Notes under the pieces: generated by a model
Seen by the model: only the letters and a program-made list of their open reading frames with translations
What the model was told of the DNA's origin: nothing
Databases searched by the model: none
Program-made: the position numbers and the translations under genes
Shown here: positions 13,785 to 19,289 of the stretch, piece after piece
Layout: each line of letters starts with the position of its first letter
Numbering within the stretch: the first letter of the stretch is position 1
Assembly (NCBI GenBank): GCA_029562045.1
Contig: JAKQWJ010000198.1
Span: 1-19,289 of the forward strand
Reading direction: 5' to 3'
Source: Spirochaetota bacterium
GTDB lineage: Bacteria > Spirochaetota > Spirochaetia > DTKZ01
DNA: 19,289 bases

Positions 13785-15892
13785 CTTTTGATGTCCAGAA
13801 TCGTCATTTGAAGGGTCTCCTTGTTCTGGAAATAGTTTTTCCCTATCCGGTAGACCAGGGAGACCCTGTCGTCCTGGGAGAAGTCCCGCCCCACCCTGTC
13901 GGCGGAGTTCCAGAAGACCGCCGGCCAGGAGTGCGCCCCGGCCCGGATCAGCAGCCGCGTATGGATCTGTTCCCTCTTCCCCATGAACTCGATGCTTTCC
14001 ACCGTCGCCCCGGAGGTCATGAAGGTCAGGGGCGGGTGGGCTTCCCCATGGGGGGCGAAAAAATCCAGAACCGACTGGATCTCCGGTTTCAGGTATGACG
14101 GGGGGATCTCCGCGTCGATCATGACCCGCTCCTCCCCCTTGTCGGCCAGGACGATCTCCGGGAGAAGCTCTTCCAGCCGCCGGAGCAGCCGGGGCAGATC
14201 CTCCACCTTCAGGTTGAAGCCCCCGGCGAAGTCGTGGCCTCCGTAGTCGGCGAAGATGTCTCCGCAGCCCTCCAGGAGGCGCAGGGCCCCGTAACCCCGG
14301 GCGCTCCTCAGGGAGCCGACGATCTTGTCCTCCAGCACCGCGCAGACCACGGCGGGCACGTCGAAGAGGGCCACCAGCCGGGAGGCCAGAATTCCGGTGA
14401 TCCCCCGATGCACCCGGGGATCACAGACCAGGACGAGTTTCTCCCCGTTCCGCTGGAAGCTGGCCCGAGCCTCCGGAAGAATCAGCTCCCAGAGTTCCTC
14501 GCCGATTTTCTTGCGTTTCTGGTTCAGTTCCACCACCCCCTCGGCGAGGCTCTCCCTCTCCTCCCGCCGGGAGCTGAGGAGAAGCCGGGCCGCCTTGTCC
14601 GGCTCCCCCATCCGTCCCGCCGCGTTGATGGCCGGTCCGATCTGCCAGGCGATATCCCGGCTGGAGAGGGGTTTTCCCAGGAGGTTCTGGGCCCGCAGGA
14701 GTTCCAGGAGACCATCCCGGGGAGCCGGCGAGTTCAGCAGCTTGAGTCCGCTTCTGACCAGCAGGCGGTTTTCGTCCCGCAGGGGCATCATGTCCGCCAC
14801 GGTTCCGATGGCCACCAGATCCAGGCCGAAGGCGTGGCCGTCGGAGAGCTTGGGGTGGCGCTTGACGACCCAGGAAATGAACAGATTGATGAAAACGTCC
14901 AGCTCTCCCGGGGGCTCCTCCCGGAAACGGCCCATCCGGGAAACCTCCCGGAGCCGCAGCAGGCTCTTGCCCCTGGTGGAGGGAAAGACCCCGGCGATCT
15001 CCGGCGCCAGGTCGCACAGGGAAATGTCCGCCCCCCGGCCGAAGATGCGGCGGAGCATCTCCTCCTGGGGCTTGGCGTCGTAGACCAGGATACGGCCGCC
15101 CAGGAACTTCTTCAGCCGCGTCCCCTCCACCTCCACCATTCCCGGCACCAGGTTTTCCACCAGCCGGTCCGTCACCTCCAGGTTCTGCAGCAGGGCCGCT
15201 TCCAGCACAAAGGTGTCGTTCCCGGGACGCACGTTCAGGAGGGTCAGGGGCTCGTTGTAGAACTCCGTCTCCGCCAGACGCAGGGCCCAGACCAGCTTGG
15301 AGACGACCCCGCACCCCGCCAGGTCCCGGAAGGGGTAGCCGGAATCTTCCATCTTCGGGTTCAGCACCGCGTGGGCCCGGGGGATCTCGTCCGGCGGAAG
15401 GTGATGGTCCACGATGATGGTGTCGATCCCCAGTTCCCGGGCCCGGTCGATCTCCCGGACGCTGGAGATGCCGCAGTCCACGGTGATGATGAGACCACCG
15501 TCGGCCCGGGCGAACTCCTCCACCGCTTCCAGGCTGATGCTGTAGGACTCGTCCCCCATGGGAAGCCGCCAGGACACATCGATGCCCATGTCGGTGAGGG
15601 TGCTCACCAGAAGCGCGGTGCTGGTGATGCCGTCCACGTCCCGGTCTCCGAAAACCAGCACCTTTTCCCCCTCCTCCTTCGCCCCCAGGATGCGTTCCAC
15701 CGCGTCTTCCATTTCGACGAAGAGGAAGGGGTTGTGCAGGAAGCGGGGGTCGTCCATCAGGAAAAAAAACATGTCCTGGGGCTCCCCCAGACCCCGGCGG
15801 GCCAGGATCGAGGCGGTGAGAAGGTCCAGCCCGTAGCGGGAGGCCAGTTCCCGGGCCTTGTCCTGGTTCAGGGGGGGCTTGTCCCAGATCAC
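13775..15892 (-). CDS. recJ: Single-stranded-DNA-specific exonuclease RecJ, enlarged form
   Basis: RecJ degrades single-stranded DNA 5' to 3' in recombination and repair. The DHH motifs are present: GDRDVDG with Asp83, Asp85 and Asp87, TVDCGISS near 139, VDHH with Asp162-His163-His164, and then LDLVAIGTVADMMPL around 357-371. GPAINAAGRM follows at about 415. The DHHA1 substrate-binding domain has VHRGITGILASRL and GGHDFAGGF with His553, and the C-terminal OB-like part ends DIKRCS. At 705 residues it is longer than the roughly 577 of E. coli RecJ. About 160 residues, rather than about 40, separate LAGCGV (192-197) from LDLVAIG, so there is an insertion. The start is GTG 15890-15892, overlapping the phosphorylase stop as GTGA (4 bases). 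A longer upstream open frame is out-of-frame shadow of the phosphorylase. Confidence 0.95.
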   Translation of the reverse strand: MIWDKPPLNQDKARELASRYGLDLLTASILARRGLGEPQDMFFFLMDDPRFLHNPFLFVEMEDAVERILGAKEEGEKVLVFGDRDVDGITSTALLVSTLTDMGIDVSWRLPMGDESYSISLEAVEEFARADGGLIITVDCGISSVREIDRARELGIDTIIVDHHLPPDEIPRAHAVLNPKMEDSGYPFRDLAGCGVVSKLVWALRLAETEFYNEPLTLLNVRPGNDTFVLEAALLQNLEVTDRLVENLVPGMVEVEGTRLKKFLGGRILVYDAKPQEEMLRRIFGRGADISLCDLAPEIAGVFPSTRGKSLLRLREVSRMGRFREEPPGELDVFINLFISWVVKRHPKLSDGHAFGLDLVAIGTVADMMPLRDENRLLVRSGLKLLNSPAPRDGLLELLRAQNLLGKPLSSRDIAWQIGPAINAAGRMGEPDKAARLLLSSRREERESLAEGVVELNQKRKKIGEELWELILPEARASFQRNGEKLVLVCDPRVHRGITGILASRLVALFDVPAVVCAVLEDKIVGSLRSARGYGALRLLEGCGDIFADYGGHDFAGGFNLKVEDLPRLLRRLEELLPEIVLADKGEERVMIDAEIPPSYLKPEIQSVLDFFAPHGEAHPPLTFMTSGATVESIEFMGKREQIHTRLLIRAGAHSWPAVFWNSADRVGRDFSQDDRVSLVYRIGKNYFQNKETLQMTILDIKRCS

Positions 15893-17205
15893 AGGGCGGC
15901 CTTTTCCCGGAGGATCATGGACCCGGGAGCTTCGGCGGTCGGGGCCACCCGCACCGCGTCGGAGCAGAGGGCCAGGGCCCCGTCGGCGGCGGACCCGGAT
16001 TCGGCGAAAATCTCGCAGAGAGCCTCCCCCTCCGCAGTCTTCTCCCCCCGTTTTTTGTGCAGGACGATTCCCACATGGGGAAAGACCGGGTCGGTGGTCC
16101 TGCTCCGGCCCGCCCCCAGGAGCACCCCGGCGGAGCCGATCATGAAGGCGTCGATCTCCGCCACCACCCCCGGGCGGGGGCTTGTCAGAACCCTCCGGAC
16201 CGGGGAGCGCAGCCTCCCCAGGCCCTTCTCGAAGGCCGCGGGGTCTCCCCCCTGGGCGGCGATGTTTTTCAGAAAAAGTTCGTAGGGTTCGCCGCCGGCA
16301 AGCTTCTCCCGGCACAGGCCCTCCCCTTCCGCCGTGTCTCCCGCCCGCCCTCCGGCAACCAGCATCCAGGCGGTGAGCCGGAGGGTTACCTCCATCAGGT
16401 CCCCCCGTCCCGCCGTGTCGCCCCGGAGACAGAGGGCAGCCTCCTCCGCCTCCAGGAAGTTGCCGCACATCCGCCCCAGTGGCTCGTCCATGCGGGTGAT
16501 CACCGCGACGATCCTCCGGCCCAGACTTCTGCCGGTGGCCACCAGGGAGTCCGCCAGGACCTCCGCCTCCGGCAGGCTCTTCATGAAGGCCCCCCGGCCG
16601 CATTTGACGTCGAACACCAGGGACTCCGCCCCCTCGGCGAACTTCTTGGACAGGATGCTGGCGGTGATCAGAGGCGTCGACTCCACGGTTCCGGTGACAT
16701 CCCGGAGGGCGTAGAGCAGGCGGTCGGCGGGGACGATTTTTTCGCTCTGCCCCGTCATGGCGTAGCCGGTCTCCCGGAGGATCCGGCGGAACTCACCGGA
16801 GTCCCGGGCTATCCGGTACCCCGGAATGGCCTCCAGCTTGTCCAGGGTGCCGCCGGTATGGCCCAGAGAGCGGCCGCTCATCATGGGCACCCGCAGCCCC
16901 AGGGACGCCGCCAGGGGCGCCAGGATCAGGGACACCTTGTCTCCCACCCCGCCGGTGGAATGTTTGTCCACGAAGGGGCCGGGAATGCCCGAGAGGTCCA
17001 GGGTCTCCCCGGAGGCGATCATCTCCCGGGTCAGAATGCCCGTCTCGGCCCCCGTCATGCCCCGGAAGTAGACCGCCATGAGCCAGGCGGAAATCTGGTA
17101 CTCCGGGATCGACCCGTCCACATAGCCCCGGATGAGGAAACGGATCTCACCCTGGGTGAGTTCCTCCCCGTTCCGTTTTCTGATGATGATGTCCAAGGCC
17201 CGCAT
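15889..17205 (-). CDS. Thymidine / pyrimidine-nucleoside phosphorylase
   Basis: This 438-residue cytoplasmic enzyme splits thymidine or other pyrimidine nucleosides with phosphate into base and (deoxy)ribose-1-phosphate. The phosphate-binding KHSTGGVGDK is at 81-90, and the family signature SGRSLGHTGGTLDKLE at 110-125. Arg168, Ser183 and Lys187 sit at the spacing of the pyrimidine-binding Arg171, Ser186 and Lys190 of E. coli DeoA. One position of the signature is Ser where Gly is usual (SGRSLG). Sequence alone does not separate DeoA from Pdp, so no symbol is given. I chose ATG 17203-17205 because GGAGG (17210-17214) precedes it. An ATG at 17268 would add 21 unlikely residues. It is the first gene of the operon running through recJ, M23 peptidase, rpsU and the lipoprotein. 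Confidence 0.93.
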   Translation of the reverse strand: MRALDIIIRKRNGEELTQGEIRFLIRGYVDGSIPEYQISAWLMAVYFRGMTGAETGILTREMIASGETLDLSGIPGPFVDKHSTGGVGDKVSLILAPLAASLGLRVPMMSGRSLGHTGGTLDKLEAIPGYRIARDSGEFRRILRETGYAMTGQSEKIVPADRLLYALRDVTGTVESTPLITASILSKKFAEGAESLVFDVKCGRGAFMKSLPEAEVLADSLVATGRSLGRRIVAVITRMDEPLGRMCGNFLEAEEAALCLRGDTAGRGDLMEVTLRLTAWMLVAGGRAGDTAEGEGLCREKLAGGEPYELFLKNIAAQGGDPAAFEKGLGRLRSPVRRVLTSPRPGVVAEIDAFMIGSAGVLLGAGRSRTTDPVFPHVGIVLHKKRGEKTAEGEALCEIFAESGSAADGALALCSDAVRVAPTAEAPGSMILREKAAL

Positions 17206-17318
17206 GTCCCCTCCCGGGGGGAAGAATAGCATTTTTTCCCCTTTGGTGCAGCCACCCGTTTTTTTCACCGCGTAGCGGGAATCTCCGCGGCGCCTGGGGC
17301 GGGGAAGAAAAAATAAAA

Positions 17319-17348
17319 GTGACCTCCCCCGTTCCCCATGAGTATACT
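17319..17348 (+). promoter_or_regulatory. Promoter for the DUF488 gene
   Basis: GTGACC (17319-17324, 4 of 6) and TATACT (17343-17348, 5 of 6) are separated by 18 bases, with transcription expected at about 17355. The 169 bases between this gene and the divergent phosphorylase gene should also hold the phosphorylase operon promoter. Only a weak TATTCT (17228 to 17223, minus strand) could be seen for it. Confidence 0.45.
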
Positions 17349-17374
17349 TTCACCAAGGGGGTTCAACGGACGAT

Positions 17375-17728
17375 ATGGATATCAAGCTGAAAAGGGCCTA
17401 CGACCGGCCCGAGCCGGATGACGGCGCCCGGATCCTGGTGGACCGTCTGTGGCCCCGGGGGATATCGAAGGAGGCGGCGAAGATCGACACCTGGCTCAAG
17501 GATGCCGCCCCCTCGGGGGAGCTGCGGAAGTGGTACGGCCACGACCCGGAGAAATGGGACGAGTTCCGGAAACGGTACCTGGAGGAGCTGCGGACCCGGC
17601 CCGGGGCTGCGGTGGAGATCCGCCGGCTCGCCGGGACGGGGCGGGTCACCTTCGTGTACGGGTCCGCCGAAACGCGGCTCAACAACGCGGCGGCGCTGAA
17701 GGACTTTCTGGAAAAAGGCCTCCTGTAG
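17375..17728 (+). CDS. DUF488 (YeaO-like) family protein
   Basis: This 117-residue cytoplasmic protein carries the YeaO/DUF488 pattern: KRAYDRPEPDDGARILVDRLWPRGISKEAAKIDTWLKDAAPS at residues 6-47, then LRKWYGHDPEKWDEFRKRY at 50-68, and a final VTFVYGSAETRLNNAAALKDFL. The invariant RLWPRG and WYGHDP stretches are intact and the length is typical of the family. The biochemical role is not established, and the conserved Asp, Arg and His residues suggest binding of a small ligand or nucleic acid, which is inference. The start ATG is at 17375. Its ribosome binding site is weak (GGAC close by, GGGGG 14 bases upstream). It stands divergent from the phosphorylase operon and has its own promoter-like sequence. 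Confidence 0.85.
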   Translation: MDIKLKRAYDRPEPDDGARILVDRLWPRGISKEAAKIDTWLKDAAPSGELRKWYGHDPEKWDEFRKRYLEELRTRPGAAVEIRRLAGTGRVTFVYGSAETRLNNAAALKDFLEKGLL

Positions 17729-17810
17729 GGAATCCCGCCGGGAAAGGGCCGCCTCGCCGCAAAAAGATGGGCCCCGCCCGTTTTATATTTCTTTTTTTGT
17801 CTCCCTATTA

Positions 17811-17816
17811 TATAAT
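17811..17816 (+). promoter_or_regulatory. Consensus -10 box upstream of glutamate dehydrogenase
   Basis: A perfect TATAAT lies in a strikingly AT-rich 17781-17818 tract within GC-rich DNA. No matching -35 box was found at 16-18 bases; the region is a run of T instead. Transcription would start at about 17823, some 24 bases before the ATG at 17847, which has AAGGAG at 17835-17840. Confidence 0.5.
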
Positions 17817-17846
17817 TCCTTCCAGAAATACGGGAAGGAGAGAAAC

Positions 17847-19100
17847 ATGGAAGCGCTCAATCCCTTTACCATGGCTCAGAAACAGCTTGCCGAGGCGGCG
17901 GCGGTGATGAATCTGGAACCCGCCGTTCACGATCTTCTGAACAACCCTCTCAAGGAATTTCATGTGCGGATTCCGGTGAGGATGGACAACGGAAGCATCC
18001 GGATTTTTCAGGGCTTCCGGGTCCAGTACAACCATGCCCGGGGCCCCACCAAGGGGGGCATCCGTTTCCACCCGGAGGAAACCATCGACACCGTCCGGGC
18101 CCTGGCGGCATGGATGACCTGGAAATGCGCCGTTGTGGACATCCCCCTGGGGGGCGGCAAGGGAGGGGTGGCCTGCGATCCCCGGGAACTGTCTCCGGGA
18201 GAGCAGGAGCGCCTGTGCCGCGGGTACGTCCGCGCCCTGGGCCGCGTCATCGGGCCCGACATCGACGTCCCGGCGCCGGACGTAAACTCCAACCCCCAAT
18301 TCATGGCCTGGATGGTGGACGAGTACGAGCTGATCCACGGCCGCCACGCTCCGGGGGTCATCACCGGAAAGCCCCTTCCCATGGGGGGCTCCGCGGGCCG
18401 CACCGAAGCCACCGGACGGGGCGGGGCCTACTGCATCCGGGAAGCGGCGAAGGTGGTGGGCATCGACCCGTCCAAGGCGGTCTACGCGATACAGGGATAC
18501 GGCAACGTCGGCAGGGGCACCCATCAGATGCTCACCAGGCTGTTCAAGGCCAAGGTTGTGGCCGTGGCCGACGAGTTCGGCGGGGTCTACCGGGAGGAAG
18601 GCCTGGATTACACCGAGCTTTCCGCCTACGCCGTCAAAAACGGGACGGTGAACGGCTTCTCCGGCCCGGGCTGCAAGCCCTTCTCCAACCCCGAACTCCT
18701 GGCCCTGCCGGTGGACATCCTGATCCCCGCGGCCCTGGACGGAGTCATCCACGCGGGCAACGCCGACAAGGTGTCCTGCCGGATCCTGGCGGAAATGGCC
18801 AACGGCCCCACCACCCCGGAAGCGGACGCCATCCTGGCGAAGAAGAACATCTTCATCATCCCGGACTTCCTGTGCAACGCCGGCGGCGTGACGGTCTCCT
18901 ACTTCGAAGGGGTGCAGAACGCCTACGGCTACTACTGGGACGCCGAAACGGTGGCCGCGCGGCTGGATGCGAAAATGACTTCCGCCTTCCACGCGGTGAT
19001 CGAAACCGCCGCGCGCTACAAGGTTTCGAACCGGACCGGCGCCTACCTCATCGCCGTGGAAAGGGTCGCGGAGGCCTGCAAGATCCGCGGCTGGGTGTAG
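17847..19100 (+). CDS. Glutamate dehydrogenase (hexameric Glu/Leu/Phe/Val type)
   Basis: This 417-residue cytoplasmic enzyme reversibly converts glutamate to 2-oxoglutarate and ammonia with NAD(P). Substrate-binding and catalytic residues are visible: RGPTKGGIRFHP with Lys69, WKCAVVDIPLGGGKGG with Lys93 and catalytic Lys105, and PAPDVN with Asp145. The nucleotide-binding loop GYGNVG is at 217-222, followed by VVAVADEFGG. The C-terminal CNAGGVTVSYFE motif is at 343-354. The residue after YFE is Gly355, where Trp is usual (YFEWVQN). The length matches the roughly 415-residue bacterial/archaeal enzymes. Cofactor preference cannot be decided, although an acidic residue (Glu243) follows the second strand, which would be compatible with NAD. 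The start has AAGGAG six bases upstream. The gene is monocistronic by its promoter, and its last 38 bases are repeated downstream. Confidence 0.95.
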   Translation: MEALNPFTMAQKQLAEAAAVMNLEPAVHDLLNNPLKEFHVRIPVRMDNGSIRIFQGFRVQYNHARGPTKGGIRFHPEETIDTVRALAAWMTWKCAVVDIPLGGGKGGVACDPRELSPGEQERLCRGYVRALGRVIGPDIDVPAPDVNSNPQFMAWMVDEYELIHGRHAPGVITGKPLPMGGSAGRTEATGRGGAYCIREAAKVVGIDPSKAVYAIQGYGNVGRGTHQMLTRLFKAKVVAVADEFGGVYREEGLDYTELSAYAVKNGTVNGFSGPGCKPFSNPELLALPVDILIPAALDGVIHAGNADKVSCRILAEMANGPTTPEADAILAKKNIFIIPDFLCNAGGVTVSYFEGVQNAYGYYWDAETVAARLDAKMTSAFHAVIETAARYKVSNRTGAYLIAVERVAEACKIRGWV

Positions 19101-19173
19101 CTCATCAGACGGCCCCTCGAAGTTCCGCATCCCGCGGGTCGCGGAGGTCTGCAAGATCCGCGGCTGGGTGCAG
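19063..19173 (+). repeat. Direct repeat of the glutamate dehydrogenase gene end
   Basis: The last 38 bases of the gene (19063-19100) recur at 19136-19173 with 36 identities, an offset of 73. The two changes are C19075 to T19148 and T19098 to C19171. The second turns the TAG stop into CAG, so the copy encodes VAEVCKIRGWVQ and reads on. The 35 bases between the copies show no obvious homology to either flank. Confidence 0.8.
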
Positions 19174-19229
19174 CCGGCTCCGGGGGGCAGAGGGCCGGGA
19201 GATGACGGGCCGGCAGTGATCGGTCCGGG

Positions 19230-19289
19230 CGCAGCCCGGGCATAGCCTGAGCTATGCCCGGGCATAGCTCAGGCTATGCCCGGGCTGCG
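19230..19289. repeat. Perfect 60-bp palindrome at the end of the window
   Basis: Bases 19230-19259 are the exact reverse complement of 19260-19289. Inside it GCCCGGGC occurs at 19234, 19256 and 19278 with a 22-base period, separated by ATAGCCTGAGCTAT and then ATAGCTCAGGCTAT. Each half can form its own 13-bp stem with a 4-base loop (CTGA, TCAG). It may be a repetitive palindromic element, a terminator hairpin, or a fold-back assembly artefact, since it finishes at the last base. Confidence 0.85.

Noticed and set aside
15893..16603. An N-terminal extension of RecJ to give 942 residues
   Set aside because: The extra part is the out-of-frame shadow of the phosphorylase gene. The GTG at 15892 with a GTGA overlap gives the normal RecJ beginning.
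14234..17229. Long plus-strand open frames (14234-16285, 16057-17229) opposite recJ and the phosphorylase
   Set aside because: They are shadows of well-supported genes with intact catalytic motifs; no ribosome binding site or recognisable domain.
17265..17280. CCGC-GTA-GCGG hairpin between the phosphorylase and DUF488 genes
   Set aside because: The stem is four pairs only and the adjacent T run lies on the wrong side for a terminator in either direction that makes sense for divergent genes.
17808..19265. A 485-codon minus-strand open frame opposite glutamate dehydrogenase
   Set aside because: It mirrors the dehydrogenase codons and begins inside the terminal palindrome. No domain is recognisable.

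Overview
The window is GC-rich and densely coded. It looks like a chromosomal segment of a high-GC spirochaete-like bacterium. That placement is inference: it rests on a run of proteins ending in Phe that look like outer-membrane beta-barrels, a FecR-domain barrel fusion, several membrane or secreted TPR proteins, a lysine-rich S21, a lipoprotein with a loose lipobox, and an enlarged RecJ. No rRNA, tRNA, CRISPR array or transposase was seen, and no stretch over 300 bases lacks a gene.

Layout. (1) 1-4351, plus strand: the 3' end of a barrel-like protein, then a two-gene unit encoding a secreted barrel-like protein and a FecR-domain protein whose C-terminal half is a paralogue of the first. (2) 4366-6210: mutL, with no Shine-Dalgarno sequence but a good promoter placed to give a leaderless mRNA. 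It converges on (3) 6371-7498, minus: an LDH2/MDH2-type NAD(P)-dependent dehydrogenase. The space between them carries two 35-nt direct repeats plus a partial third copy that contains the dehydrogenase stop codon. (4) 7574-11787: three TPR proteins. Two are on the minus strand (one anchored, one apparently secreted with a coiled coil). One is divergent on the plus strand, membrane-anchored, with an Mrr-like nuclease domain that seems to have lost its catalytic residues. The secreted one has its signal peptide split between two frames by an eight-base homopolymer.

(5) 17205 down to 11820, minus: a tightly packed operon in the order pyrimidine-nucleoside phosphorylase, recJ, M23 peptidase, rpsU, putative lipoprotein. 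It has overlaps of 4, 10 and 4 nt and then a 16-nt gap. It joins nucleoside salvage, DNA repair, envelope peptidoglycan cleavage and ribosome assembly, so the link is more likely co-transcription than one pathway. (6) 17375-19100, plus: a DUF488 protein and a Glu/Leu/Phe/Val-type glutamate dehydrogenase, each with its own promoter-like sequence. (7) 19101-19289: a 38-nt copy of the end of the glutamate dehydrogenase gene in which the stop codon has become CAG, then a perfect 60-bp palindrome that runs to the last base.

The points most worth checking are the signal-peptide homopolymer frameshift, the degenerate nuclease domain on a TPR anchor, the FecR-barrel pair, the leaderless mutL, the start of rpsU, and the copies of gene ends next to the dehydrogenase and glutamate dehydrogenase genes.
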